A stretch of DNA of 64,000 nucleotides, from contig MCGE01000044.1 of assembly GCA_002105175.1 (NCBI GenBank), positions 186,001-250,000 on the forward strand, given 5' to 3'. The stretch comes from Absidia repens. Its lineage: Eukaryota > Mucoromycota > Mucoromycetes > Mucorales > Cunninghamellaceae. Positions 1 to 12,841 of this stretch are shown piece by piece (the first letter of the stretch is position 1; each line of letters starts with the position of its first letter). Both the position numbers and the translations under genes were made by a program. The notes under the pieces were generated by a model that was not told where the DNA came from, made no database searches, and was given only the letters and a program-made list of their open reading frames with translations.

Positions 1-10
1 AATCCAAAGT

Positions 11-252
11 ATGTTGGCACCCTTGACAGCGACGATCGAACAGCTTCCTATCGTCGCCCCCCTTTTGGATACTTTCTTTAAATGCTTGTTCTTAATTGGC
101 TTCGTAGTGCTTCTGTTTTTTGAACAGTCCCTTCGTTCTCTATTAACTTGGTTCATTGGCAAACATCCCACAGGACATCCCATTTGTATGCAAACCAAAA
201 AAAAAAAAAAAAAAAGAAAGAAGCGGAGGGAAAGTATCAATCATATTAATGG

Positions 253-283
<31 letters not shown>

Positions 284-2152
284 GGGGGGGGTGTATATGG
301 TTTAGCTGTTGTCAATGCCATGGATCCAACGTTTGACTTTTTTGATCATACAATCCCACATACACGTTATTTAGAAAACAATGATCTATTTCAACAAAGA
401 GCGCAACAGGCTGCAGACAAGGCAAAACAACAGACCGGGGAAGTGCCTGATCCGATAAAGACGATGGTCCATCGCCCTGATTATTCATTATCTTTGGCTT
501 ACACTTTATCCGTGGCAAGTAAATTGGGATATGAAGATTTAAATGTCATCAAGCATGAATTGTATCGAGCTGGATTTAATGTCAAGGATACATTTCGTCC
601 CTTTGCTTACAAGGTAGATATATACCATAAAAGAAATTCAGTGAGAGGCTCCTATTGGTACTCCGATCAGTTTACCCCATACAATTTTTTTTTTTTTTTT
701 TTTTGGTACATGTCTAGAATATTTGTGCTTATGTAGTTGAAAAGGATGATATAATTTTTTTGGTGTTTAGAGGGTAAAAAAACAAAAAACACAAAAAAAA
801 TAAGAGCAAATTGGAATGAAGTTTGAAATTTTTTTCCAATGAATAGGTCCAATCCATTGAATATTCAAAATTATTTGACGAATATTGATATCCGTATGCG
901 AGATGTGTATGCACCGTGGGGATATATGGGCAGGGTTCATAAAGGTTATTTTGACGCCTTGGGAGATCCTCCATTACCAACATCTTCCTATCAAAAAGAG
1001 GAGCAAACAGCCTCAGCAGCAAACAGTCCAAGCTTGTGGCAATGGCTCTTCCAAAAAGGCATGGACCATGTGATTGGCCATTGGATGCATCAACTCATGG
1101 ATCCCGTTGATTATCGTTTTGTTGACCCAAAAAACTCTCAGCATCAACATCCTGAAGGTATTCGTGATACATCCATGTATATTCAAGCCGAATCGTATAT
1201 TTTGGAGCTAATGGAACGTCAGCAGCATAAAAAGCTTTATATTACTGGACATTCCCTTGGCGCAGCTCTTGGTACAAGTAAGTAAGAAAAAGCGTTACGA
1301 AGAATATATCTTAGCGACATGGAACTGACAAGTTTTTTTTTTTTTTTTTTTTTTTTTTTTGGGATCAAAAAATAGTGTTCCTGGCAAAAATGGTCCAATC
1401 CGATAGTCTTTTACTCCAGCATTTGGGCGGACTTTACACTTTTGGCCAACCTAAATTGGGCGATCATCAGTTTTCGAAAATATTTGATGCCAAATTATCC
1501 AGCAAGATTTTCCATCATACCTACAATAACGGTAAACTAGAAAAATATATATGCTATAAACTCGATCTATCGTTTTCATATTTTTTTTTTATCATGGTGG
1601 TAGATGTGTTTACTCGGCTACCCTCTTATTCTGAGTACGCGTAAGTGAAGTTAACCCACAATCCGACCTGTTTCGAATGGACAACTCATCTGTAGTGCTT
1701 TTTTTTTTCTTTTTTGTAGGGCTCCACCAGGGACACTTGTTTTCATTGACTCGGCTTATGAAATAACAATCTACCCTCCCGGTCCCAAGACCGGCACACC
1801 GGTGCCAGTGCGACCCATTTCACATCTTCACCTTTCTGGTTTATTGAATCGCCATGTCCTGCATCGTCTGGCCAACGAAAATTGGATCCGTATCCTGTTC
1901 CGCGTGTTGGCTCCTTATATGATCAATGATCATTTTGCTGCCGATTATCCAAAATGTTTGCAGCACGGTCATATCACCTGGGTCATCATGGAGGACGATG
2001 CGAATCAAAGACATCCTCCCCCTTCCCCTCACCGTTTTTTACTACCAAACAACATAATGACGCCAATGGGTGGAGATACTCAAAAAACACAAAGACCTTC
2101 GTTGATGAAACGACGATCAAGTAGAATTAATGTTGCTGAAATAGAGAGTTGA
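11..2152 (+). CDS. Class 3 lipase (alpha/beta hydrolase), 7 exons
   Basis: Predicted exons 11-185, 306-613, 718-773, 847-1277, 1376-1531, 1604-1640 and 1720-2152 join in phase to 531 residues. Upstream exons could lie left of the window, so the start is provisional. The product should hydrolyse acylglycerol or other lipid esters. The nucleophile elbow GHSLGAALG (Ser about 316) is clear. The oxyanion-side strand ending FLVFRG is encoded by the 56-nt exon 718-773. The likely Asp is in DVFTRLP (about 376) and the likely His in INDHFAADY (about 459), as in fungal lipase_3 proteins. An N-terminal hydrophobic stretch (about residues 25-45) suggests membrane anchoring. Several introns contain long poly-T runs. 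An AATAAA lies at 2170-2175, just after the stop. The family assignment is firm; the substrate is unknown. Confidence 0.85.
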
Positions 2153-2499
2153 TTGATGTGTTTTATTTAAATAAAAATAAGATAGACGATGTATATAATA
2201 AAGAATTTGAAATGGGGGAGGGTGCATTGAGAGAATCAAAGTCCAAGTTTGAGAGCGTAGACTTGAACACGCACAACAAGTTACCTTCAAAGAGGTTGAA
2301 TGTGGGACAAGACTTGCGCATATATATATATATATATATATTAGATAGGACTCTGAGCGCAATGGTTGGACAAAGTCGTCTAATGCCTGAACCCTTTCGT
2401 GCTTTTGTCGCATACATACAGACCAAACACGCACACACTTTTTTCCCTACAGGTTCAATCATTCTCAAAAAGACAAACTAAACACGTAAAAAAGGTATA

Positions 2500-2875
2500 T
2501 GGTAAAAAGTCAAGACTTGTTTAATTCGAATACAAATACAGTATAAACCAAAACAGCTAATACTAAGCTAAGCTATTGGCACTAATCTATATGATGGAGC
2601 CTAATCTAATGGTTGTCCGAAATCTGGAACCCAAAATGAAAGGGCTTCCCCATGATGTTTGCATTGCATTTTTTAAATGCCTCTGATTCGCAATTCTAAC
2701 ACTAATCCAAGATCACTAGTACCTCAATGAAGGAAGATGTTTTTTAGAAAAAGAGAAAGAATGCAAAAAAAGGGAAAAATAGAAATTTGATGTTGGCGGA
2801 GTGTGAATAAGCCGGCCTACAGAGGACAACGGTTAAACCCCAATGGGGCTGCCCACCATGGTGTGAAATGGTTAT
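2500..2875 (-). mobile_element. R1 SINE-like repeat, copy A (subfamily 2), with an R2 fragment at its 5' side
   Basis: Read on the minus strand, this copy has the R1 order: a B-box-like motif TTCACACTCCGCC (about 2793-2808), a pyrimidine tract, then the body with GGGGAAGCCCTTTCATTTTG. The subfamily 2 signature (GGCATTTAAAAAATGCAATG) is shared with copies at 28.5 and 59.4 kb. Immediately 5' (2815-2875) is a GGTGGGCAGCCCC segment shared with repeat R2 at 28.1 and 45.6 kb. It lies between the convergent lipase and fatty acid hydroxylase genes. No coding potential was recognised. Confidence 0.6.
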
Positions 2876-3140
2876 ATACAAATAATAATAGTCCATTTTT
2901 ATTGAATAAGAATAAATAAATAATGTAAGGGGAAGGGTGAAGAGGAAGCAAAGTGTATACATGTATAATATATAAAGAAGTATATATAAAAAGGAGAAAA
3001 GATATATAAATATGAATAAAAATAACAATATATGTAAAAAAAAAGTGGGGGCAAGTGGTATTGTAATCAGCAACTAAAACTAAGCTATACTATACTAAAA
3101 AGTAACCTATCGTTATCATTTCAATAATAAGGGATTGTGT

Positions 3141-4337
3141 CTACAGTGATGATGATGATGACGCACCTCCACCTTCATTGGGCAATTCCAATACTGTTCC
3201 AAATACGTGGTCCCATAATTTCGACGTGATACCAAAGCCACTTTCAAAGTTTTTGTAATGATGCGCCAGGTGGTATCGTTTCATTTCCTTGAAATGAAGT
3301 TTCATGACGTGGGCGTGATGAAGATAATAATGAACCATATCGTAGCAAACGTACCCAAAGAAGGCACCGCCCATAAACGCATGAGCTGTAGTGGCTGAGA
3401 AGAGTGTGTTGGCCAATTTGAAGATGGGGAAACTGATAACTATGGTCAATGCTGGAGGCATCACTAATCGCAATCTGTACATTCACACAATGAAATGTTA
3501 CACACAACAAAAAATGAGTTCGGTATATATATATATATATATATATAAAGTCCATCAAACTTACCGATCCATAGGCATATGATGATGAATCCCATGAAGG
3601 GTAAAATGCACCAACAAAGCAATAGGGTGGTCTGGTAAAAGATCGTCCAGATGGAACAAGAAACGGTGTAGAATGTATTCCAATAAAGTCCAAAAGAGCA
3701 CGCCAAGACCAAATCCTTGATATGTATTCTGAACTGAGCCAAAGGGAGCGTGGACGGATTGCCACAGTTGATAAGCAATAAAAGGAAGCCAAAGAAGAGG
3801 CACAGTGTACCAAGTGGTGCGTGACAAGAGATCCATGATAGGGTCGCTAAAGTAAGGCACATAGTGAGACGTGAATCGTGGACGATGGACTTGTTCGAGG
3901 TAAAATGCCTTGGAGTAGGTCGCGTTCCAAAGTTGAGGAAACAATGGTTGGTTGAGATTAAGGAAAAGTTGGTCCCTTTCATGGCCCATCTGTGCTGTTT
4001 GTTTTTGTATGCCCAGAGTTGCTGCTGCTGCTGATTGGTGGTGGTAGGGGTGTTCCTGTTGTGCATGTTCATCTTCAAGTGTGGTGGTAGTATTAGTTGA
4101 TAAGACGCCGATACAGTATTCATCAAGTAAATCATATGCTGAATCCGAATGGGTATGTACTGTTTCATCAGATAAGATGGAGGACACGTCGGTACCGGCA
4201 AATTGTAAAAAAATGTCTTGGCCTCCTGGATGATCAGTGGCAAAATCAGTGACGTTGTACACTTTGTTATCGTATATCATCCAACATGAGTCAATGGTGT
4301 TATGTTCCTCCACATCTTTGATCGTATACGTTTTCAT
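3141..4337 (-). CDS. SCS7: Fatty acid 2-hydroxylase with N-terminal cytochrome b5 domain (Scs7/FA2H)
   Basis: Exons 4337-3565 and 3474-3141 join in phase to 368 residues, close to yeast Scs7. The product is an ER di-iron enzyme that adds an alpha-hydroxyl to the very long acyl chains of sphingolipids. Residues 1-80 form a cytochrome b5 domain, with heme-ligand motif HPGG at 36-39 and a second His near 61-63. The hydroxylase part has membrane segments and the histidine boxes LEYILHRFLFH, HGIHHHMPMD, YYLHH and YHLAHHYKN that bind the iron pair. The tail is Ser-rich (GGGASSSSSL). A 5'UTR intron may end at 4370-4372, so the ATG at 4337 is preferred over upstream in-frame codons that precede a poly-T tract. 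Confidence 0.93.
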
Positions 4338-6262
4338 TGGGTGATAATGGATTGGGGATATAGGTCGACCTGAAAAAAAAAACGGGAAAAAAAAATAGAC
4401 TACCACATACACAAAAAAAAAGTGGCCTGTCGAAATTTTTACGCGACGCTGATTGGCCAGATACAAACTTTAAAAGCCATAGTATAGTGGCCAAACTGCC
4501 AATACGAACAACCCTCATCTAGACAAATGAGTGAAATAGATTAGAAATAATGATGTCAAAATACATGGGTGAGATTCTCCAACACATTTTATTTTATTTT
4601 ATCAAGGGCAAACCGGCTACAAACTGTATGTTACCATGGTTTATCATCCGTTCATTCTTTCATATTAATACTATCATGATATATAAATAAAGCTAATTTT
4701 TTTTATTCTCAGGACACGTATATGTTTACATCAGAGGATCCAAATGGCAGCAAAATACTCCCTCCAAAAAAACACAAAGAAACAGGCGGGCTTTCTCCCT
4801 CCATGGCCCAAAAAAGGATGTTATGTTTTCCTCGAAGAATGTGTTAAAGTGATGGGTGGCAATTAAATAAAAAATAAAAAATAGAAAAAGTCCACTTCCA
4901 TCAGGGGTAAAGGGGAGGTGATTTCCTGGGTTTCTAAAAAATGAACAACATTCAATGAAAAATGTAACAAAACTCCATTTTCTGAGAGAATGGAGACTAT
5001 CATATGTTTCTTTAACTACATAAAGGAATAGATCGACATTTTATGCATTTTCTTAAAAAAAGAGACACTTAGGCCGGCAACTTTTATTATCCACTCACCG
5101 CACATTACACTTTATTTATCAAAATTGACCGACCTTTCTTGTCAAAACAATCAATTCACCCCTGGCGCATTCATCATAAAACTAAAATAAAAAAGTCATG
5201 ATGAATGGAATCTCGATGTAGCATAAATTCCATCCACCTCTGATACATATGATTACATGCTTATTTCCATGATGGCGACTTTTATCCGACTTTTTTTTTT
5301 TTTTTTTTTTTTTGGATATCGATCAGATCATCTCGATCACTGGCTAGGATAGTCAAAAAAAAAATCAAACTTTTCGTTTTCCCTCCTTCCTCCATCCTCC
5401 CCCTTAAAAAGCATGATCGTAAACAAGGGAGGGAAAAAAAAGCATTATGATAGTATACATAAAAACTTAAATATGCATTATTCTATGCCTCTTGTCAAAA
5501 ATCCAATCATGCCATGTCAATTATTACTTGTTGCATCATACAGCATGTACTTTATTGCTGCTGCTGCTAATGTTGTTATTATCAATATGGCAGGTACAAT
5601 TTGAATGGTATGCATGCATAAAAAAACGATGGTGTTCATTTAAAAAAAAAAAAAAACATCAATCGATTTCATATAAGCAAATAAACCAAGAAACCCGCCA
5701 CTATCTTTATTTTTCTCGGTGATACCAAGATAAAATACAAAATTAAGCGCATCGGGATTTAAATAAATCTCAGGAACAGGAATGAGGAAAAATTAGACCC
5801 TGAGCGAAAAAAAGAACTCTAATAAGAGAGTGGGAAAAAAAAACAAAAACCAAAAACAAAGATACATGACATGTGCCTTCATATCAAACATAAGATGAAA
5901 AAGGGGGAGGGGATGGAGCATTCCGGTGTTTCCGTCCTCACTTGTCCATTTATGGCACATACTGGTATTTTGAAAAAAGCCATGACAGAAGAGGAACAAC
6001 TTTATATGATATGTGTATGTGATCATTTAATCATTCTATAGTCAATAAATCTACCTCCTGCTTGTGCCATCCACTATACATATGTCTCTTTTTTATTTAT
6101 GCAAAAAAAAAAAAAAAGCGTTTGCTGCTATAAGACTTGACATACTTCCTTCCATTCTCTCTCTTTTTTATTCTTTTTTTTTTTTTTGGACATTCTTCTT
6201 TAAATACATACAATTAAACACTTGGTTTCTTCTTCTTTTTTTTTCAATCATTCTCACTCTTG
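4338..6262. other. Intergenic region between divergent genes
   Basis: About 1.9 kb separates the divergent hydroxylase and anchor-A genes. It is AT-rich with many poly-A and poly-T runs (for example 5290-5313 and 5641-5656). The short open frames are low-complexity and show no recognisable domain, so I call no gene. Both promoters should lie here. A pyrimidine-rich stretch (6150-6245) directly precedes the ATG at 6263. Confidence 0.5.
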
Positions 6263-9200
6263 ATGTCGTTGTCACCCAAATCAGCGAAACTCATTGGTAC
6301 ATGCACATTACTTTTAATATGTTTGACCTACTCTTTGGTTTTTGCGTTCGATTATACAGATCACATTACCATTGGCGGTGATGCAACTGTGCGCCATTCA
6401 ACCAGCCCCCATTCTCTTTTGAAACGATATGAAGAGGATAACGACATGGAGGAAGAAGAGGACGACGATTTTTACTACTACTACGACGACAGTGATGATG
6501 ATAATGAAGGTGATGATGATAACGATGAACAAGAGAACGATGACGATGAAGATCACAACAGTAGCAGCTACCATGAAGAAGACGATCGTGTTAACCAATG
6601 GAAACCGCAGCCTCATTTGTATCATCATAAGCATTACCATCACAGTACAACCACATGCTACACCACCATGACTGGTAGTTGCATTCCCGGTGGTGATTAT
6701 TATTATACACAATACAACAACTTGCAAAAATATTTTCAACGAGGCATGTATGGTAGCGGCATGAACAGCGACGTCAGCTCGGAGTGTGAAAATCCCCAAG
6801 AATGGAAAACTACTGTAAAGCTGTCAAAAAAAAAAATTGCCAAAAAAAAAAAGACACCTGCTTCTGAAAAACAATCAAAAAAACAATCACAAAAACACAC
6901 GTCTAACCTATTGTTTATATTCTATGTATGTGTTTTATATTAATATATATATATATATATGTAGAGGGGTCACTGGTCAGGCATATTTTTTGGTGATTAC
7001 CATGTGGGTGGGTCCAAACAAATCATGGGTCCATTGGCTGTGCAAGGCAATTTTATTGGTCATCATTATGTGGTTAGCACCAACCAACCGCTACGATGCC
7101 ATCAAGGCATAAATGATCTGGATACGGCGGCTTTGGTGGTTGGAGGGTCGGTCAAGGGTGACGTGGTGGTCACTCGTGGAGCTGCTTACATTGGGAATCT
7201 TTTTCAAAGCTCACCGGTGCTTACTATCAAGGGTTGTGGCACACATATGGGTACGGGGCCTGTCCATTTCAATGAATATTATCACTATTGGACCACTTTA
7301 TCGCAATCCCTGGCGGCCAAAATGCCTACACATGTCCTCGATGCTTCCAAACATCTCCGTGCCATCCATCCAGACCCCAACAACATCAATGTGTTCACTT
7401 TTAACACTTGCAACAACTTTAAATGCGATCTCTGGCCAGGGCTTTTATCCACACCCGACAATATCTTCTCCGGGTATGGGTCCTGGAAAGGCCCCAAGGG
7501 TGGTTATCCCTCCACTGGCACACTCTTATTTAACGTAAGTGCTCTCTTTTTTTTTTTTTTTATAAAAAAAAAAAAAAAAACCGTCAAGCGACGGACTTTA
7601 AATTGTCATTTTTTTTTTTATGCATATAGATCCCTGTGGCGGATGGATGCACTTTTGCTATTGATACATTACAACCAAGCATTCATGCTGATTATTGCCG
7701 CACTATTTATAATGTCTATCCCAGTGATGCTGAAGGCAATTATCTTCCTGATGGGCGCATCATTGTCAGAAGAAATTCAGTGGATAAGGTCGGAGGTCTA
7801 TTTATAGCTCCACAAGGTACGTGGAATTCCCAAAAAAATAAAAACCAAACAAACAAACCCCAACTCAACTAATTATTTAATATTATTCCTTTTTCATTCT
7901 TTTCAATTTTTTTTTTTTTTTATATTATATCATGTAGCCGATATTCAAGATGGCGATACGGGAAGTTTTGGTGGCATGATCGTCGGCAACAATTACGCAT
8001 GGCAATCGGAGCACGGTCCGGATGTACAGGATTGGCCTACCGCTGCGAACGAAATGTACCATTGTCCCTCCTTCAACGGATGTGTCCCATCTTCCAACAA
8101 GCCTCCGCCTGCAGAGGTGACTCGACCGGGCCTCTGTCCTAGTAGTGCCGCTGCTACAAGTATCCGCATACGTACCGTGCAAATGCCTCCTGAAACCGTG
8201 ACCCGTCGAATGGCATGGACCGTGACCCAAGATCGCTGGCTGACCGCCACCGTCACCTCTCACCCACGGATCAGTACCATCAAACCCGTCGAACCCGACG
8301 TTGGTCCATCCACTTCCATCAAGACGGTGGTAATCGCGTCGGATCATACATCATTTGTCACCCATGTGCGTGCCGTCACTCATACACGCGATGTCATCCA
8401 CACGAAAACTGTCATTCGCGACCTGGGCTGTGAAAAACCACCTGTTGGCGAACATGGATCCGGTGGAGCAGGCGGAGCAGGTGGATCAGGTGGATCAGGT
8501 GGATCAGGTGGTGCAGGTGGAGCAGGTGGAGCAGGTGGAGCAGGTGGTAATGGCAGTAATGGCAGCAATGGCAACAATGGCAACAATGGCAACAATGGCA
8601 ACAATGGCAACAATGGCAACAATGGCAACAATGGCAACAATGGCAACAATGGCAACAATGGCAACAATGGCAACAATGGCAACAATGGAAACAATGGCAG
8701 TAATGGCAGCAATGGCAACAATGGCAACGATGGCAACGATGGCAACAATGGCAACAATGGCAACAATGGCAACAATGGCAACAATGGCAACAATGGCAAC
8801 AATGGCAACAATGGCAATAATGGCAGCAATGGAAACAATGGCAATAATGGCAGCAATGGAAACAATGGCAGCAATGGAAACAATGGCAGCAATGGCAATA
8901 ATGGCAGCAATGGAAACAATGGCAGCAATGGCGATGAAAATTCAAACGGCGATCATGGCGATTCTCATAATGATGAAGACTGGGAAGAAAATGAAGAAGA
9001 TGAAAGTTGGGAAGAAAACCATGAAGAATGGGAAGAAGAAAATCAAGACTGGGAAGACCATGGTGAAGATGAAAATGACGACGACTGGGAAGAAGATGAA
9101 AATGAAGGCTGGGATGAAGAAGACGAAAACGACAATGAATGTTGGACTCACCGTGGCGGCGACAACGACGATGATGATCGAATCGAATGCTTTAGAAATC

Positions 9201-9685
9201 ACGACGAAAATGAAGACGAAAATGAAGACGAAGACGAAGACGAAGACGAAGATGAAGACGAAGATGAAGACGAAGATGAAGACGAAGATGAAGACGAAGA
9301 TGAAGACGAAGATGAAGACGAAGATGAAGACGAAGATGAAGACGAAGATGAGGATGAAAGTTACGAAAAACATAAAAAATGGCACAAGAAAAAACACGAT
9401 TGGGATGAAGACGAGGACGATGAAGATGAAGATGATGGTAACGATGACGACGATGACAACGACGATGACGATGATGATAACGATAACGACTGGTCATGGA
9501 AAAAGAAGAAATATCGTCACAAACAGTATGAAGATAATGAAGATAACGACTGGTCATGGAAAAAGAAGAAATATCAGCATCACGAACAGCATAAAGATGA
9601 AGATAACATCGACTGGGCTTGGAAAAAGAAAAAATACCACCACAATCAACTATTGAAACGAGATGATTGGCTACCGAGGACATGA
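6263..9685 (+). CDS. Large secreted protein: choice-of-anchor-A-like domain, collagen-like tract, acidic and WKKKKY repeats
   Basis: Exons 6263-6814, 6965-7534, 7630-7816 and 7938-9685 give 1018 residues; the first intron is the least certain boundary. The start is ATG 6263, followed by a clear signal peptide (hydrophobic to about residue 30). Next come an acidic, Tyr- and His-rich segment and a domain beginning GIFFGDYHVGG...GPLAVQGNF, which fits the choice-of-anchor-A adhesin fold known from bacterial and fungal surface proteins. A Thr-rich spacer leads to a Gly-X-Y tract (8457-8932), mostly GNN and GSN with no Pro. Then follow Asp/Glu repeats (8940-9480) and three tandem motifs of the type DNDWSWKKKKY (9485-9640). 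Probably a wall, spore-coat or adhesive protein (inference). The nearest polyadenylation signal is AATAAA at 9756-9761. Confidence 0.8.
8457..8932 (+). repeat. Collagen-like Gly-X-Y coding minisatellite (9-bp units)
   Basis: Tandem 9-bp units of the type GGCAACAAT, with AGC, GAT and AGT variants, sit inside the anchor-A gene after a GGTGGAGCA-type stretch. In frame they encode Gly-Asn-Asn and Gly-Ser-Asn triplets, so Gly recurs every third residue. The array leaves long open frames on both strands, but only the plus frame is contiguous with a signal peptide and folded domain. Copy number is likely polymorphic through slippage (inference). Confidence 0.9.
9205..9360 (+). repeat. Acidic (Asp-Glu)n coding repeat
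   Basis: Near-perfect GAAGATGAAGAC-type 12-bp units encode an uninterrupted Asp-Glu run in the anchor-A protein. Alternating GAC/GAT codons show some decay from a pure repeat. It separates Trp-Glu-rich acidic repeats (8970-9130) from the basic WKKKKY repeats near the C terminus. Confidence 0.9.
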
Positions 9686-10172
9686 AAAAAACGTGCTAGT
9701 CATCGTTTTTATATATAAATCAAAACATATACGCATTATCAATATCAGCAAAACCAATAAAATACCATTTTTATGATCATTTATAGTTAAAAAAGGGGCT
9801 AATCTACAAGGGAGAGGTCTTTTTTTTTTGTTACCTGCTATATACATTTTTTTATCTGCTTTATCAAACTTATACCAGTATAATAAATAATAAATAATTC
9901 CCTCATTTGACACATATGGCCTCTTCTTGTATCATACGATCGAGACCATTTATCTTTTTCGTGCAACACCTCTATTCTTTTCTCGATTTCTGCTTTCATT
10001 CTCGATCTCATTGGTGCAGAATAATTCCCCTGGCGCTTTGATTGGCATGAATTTTTCTCCTCGAGAAACTCCGTTTCAAAAGTTTGTGAGAGAGGGGAAA
10101 ATGCGCTAAAAAACAAAAAGTAGGCCAGAGCTTAACTTTAAAAAAAAACATTTTTCTCGCTTCTTCTTTTTC

Positions 10173-10208
<36 letters not shown>

Positions 10209-10220
10209 CGAAGCGGCATC

Positions 10221-12841
10221 ATGTCGAACGATCCCAATGATCATATACCAGCACCAAAAATCACTTTACATCGACCATCTATTTCAGCTTCGCATTCTTG
10301 GCCCCGGCTACCAGCATTGGCCTTGACAGCACCAACCGAAGAAGAAGAGGAACAAAGCGATGGACAACGACTACGACCTAACAATCGACTTCACCCATTA
10401 GCAACTTTCCAGCTTGACCAAGACGACGAAGATGACGACAACGACGAATATTATGACGACCGATCAAGTGTCATTAGCAATACCAGCTCCACAGCGTCTA
10501 CTCCTGAAGGCCGCACGGTTAATGGGTATTCTGATGATGACGACGAACATAAACAACGACGTCCTTCAACAGCTCAACATACATCGGCGGATACTTTGGT
10601 AGAAGCGGCAATGGTGCAAGCTCAAGCAAAAGATCGGCATGTACGATTTCAAGACCACGTGGCTGCCTCTGCCGCCTTGGTTCAACAAATGCTTCGTCAA
10701 CCTAATGGTCCTGATACCACCACCGCCACTGCTGCTAACCCCACTATTGCCAATGATACGTTGTCAAGACGCACCAGCAACCCCATCGCTGACCATACAA
10801 GCAGCCATCGAAGCCACCATGACGACGTCGACAATGGTTCCCTGGAAGAGCTGACTCGCACCCCCTCACAAAACATGGAGAATTCCGGTAGTGTACTCGC
10901 TTCGTTGATGAAATTAGATGCCCAGCGACGTCATCGCCATGAAGAATATCTACTGCAACAAGAAAAAAAGAAGGCCAAAAAGGTAAACTGCTAAATCAGG
11001 TATATCTCACAACTAACTTGTTTTTTTTTTTTTTTTTTTTGAATTATCATTGTAGGGCGCCAAAAAGGCGAGAAAATCCACCAGCGCGACCACGACCAAG
11101 AAGAAAAAGAAGAAAGATCGACCGCTCTCCACACCTTCACCATTGAACTTGAACGACCTCCAGCAACCCGACAACAATGACAAAAAACCGACTCGACCCA
11201 AGCTGAACCGACCTGTCAGTTGGCTCTCGACCATGTCGACGGGGCACCACGTGGTTCCGAAACTGGACAAGCACCAACACCAGCGCAAATCGGCGGCCAT
11301 GTCACGACGCTCCAGCATGGATAGCATGTTTACGACGGCGTCGCAATTCGAGCCGATCACACTGGAGGACCGTGTGCGTATTACGTTTGAAATAGCCAAC
11401 ATTTTACAAAAACAGGACTTTCTCAAGAAATTGGCCAAATCACTCATGTTGTATGGTTGCCCTGCCCACCGACTGGAATATGCCATGCGTCAAGTCTCCA
11501 CCACCCTCGGCGTCGATGCGGAATACATCTATTTACCCAACGTCATGCTTATGTCATTCTTTGATGCCACCACCCACACCACTGAAACCCATTTCATTCG
11601 CCAAACACAAACCTTCGATATGGATCGCCTGGGTGAAATCTATCGTTTGGAAAAACTCGTATCCCATGGTGAAGTCTCGGTCGATGAAGCCCTGGCGTTC
11701 ATTGATCAGGTGTCGTCCAAACCGCCCCTGTACCCCCTCTGGCTCAATCCCTGGATCTATGCGCTCTGCTCGTTTTCCGGCTGTGTCATGTTTTTTGGTG
11801 GGCGATGGAAAGAAGGTGGCGTGGCAGCTGCTTTGGCGAGTAAGTTCCCAAAAAAGTAATTTCTCATGTTGCGTACTTAGTCTTTTTTTTTTTCTTTTCT
11901 TTTTGTGATCGGATAGTGGTTTTTGCTGGTTATGAAGTCATGTCAGGGCGAATCCAAAGTTTCCAACCAATTTGGGAAATTACTGTGTGTATTGTGATCG
12001 GGATTGTATCGCAGGGGTTGATCAAGTACGATTTTTGTTTTACACCGGTCGCGTTCTCTGCGTTTATTGTGGTGCTGCCGGGGTATGGGATGGCGATTGC
12101 GATCCAAGAATTGGTCTCCAGGCAACTAGTCAGTGGTGTCGTGCGGATGGTGTATGCGATCATTTACTCGTTCCTATTGGGGTATGGTGTCTCGATGGGC
12201 AGTGAACTTTACCAAACAATCGATAATACACCCTATGAAGCAAGTGAGCACTGCAAACAAGCCGCTTCTTCCTCCACACCCATGGCGTCCCAATCACAAT
12301 GGTTCAATTTCTTGACCGTCCCGCTCTTTGCTCTTGGTTACTGCTTGTTTGTGCGTGCCAAGCCCCATCGTTGGCCTACCATGACGTTTGTTGCTGCCTG
12401 TGGCTTTGTCGTCAATTATGCTCTCAATCGCTGGGCGCACGCTCCTTCCCAGGTCTTGCAGGTTGCTCCCTCGTTTGTCTTGGGGATGTTGGGTCATACG
12501 TTGACAAAATTGACCGGCAAAATGTCTTTTGATGCCGTGCTGTTAGGGGTAAGGATGGATTTTGTGTGTGATTTTTGCTGGTTTTTGGAAGAAATGAACT
12601 GACCGTCTTTGTTTAACTCGGGGGGCGGGACGGATAGATCTTTTACTTGGTGCCTTCCAGCTTGGGTGTCAAAGCGGCTTTGGGGTTATTCGGTAACTCG
12701 TCCAGTGAAGTGGGAACCCAAGGTGCTGGGTTTGCTTTGGCCATGATTGAATCCTCCATTGGGATCACTGTGGGCTTGTTTTTGGCAACATTGATTGTTT
12801 ACCCTAGAGGAACGCAACACACTCCCCTGATGACCTTCTGA
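10221..12841 (+). CDS. Prm10/ThrE-type multi-pass membrane transporter
   Basis: Exons 10221-10982, 11056-11839, 11917-12548 and 12638-12841 join in phase to 793 residues. The N-terminal 300 residues are low-complexity, with acidic and Ser/Thr runs and a Lys-rich cluster (KKKKKK) near residue 275. The ThrE domain follows: the cytosolic part LMLYGCPAHRLEYAMRQV...LGVDAEYIYLP is diagnostic, then about ten membrane segments, ending in a ThrE_2-like half. Bacterial relatives export threonine and serine. Yeast Prm10 is a pheromone-regulated member of unknown substrate. The N-terminal tail suggests phospho-regulation (inference). A poly-T tract precedes the ATG. AATAAA lies at 13022-13027. Confidence 0.88.

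Noticed and set aside
6815..6943. Lys-rich extension of the first anchor-A exon
   Set aside because: It is poly-A-like sequence. A GTAAAG donor at 6815 with the acceptor at 6962-6964 keeps phase, and the extension runs into a stop.
8380..8945. Long minus-strand open frames through the collagen-like region (poly Leu-Pro and Cys-His patterns)
   Set aside because: They are by-products of the 9-bp repeat, which leaves several frames open. They have no start context, signal or domain, and the plus frame is continuous with a folded domain.
8942..9683. Minus-strand Phe/Val-rich and Arg/His/Leu-rich frames opposite the acidic repeats
   Set aside because: Reverse translations of the GAAGAC repeat; no independent evidence for a gene.
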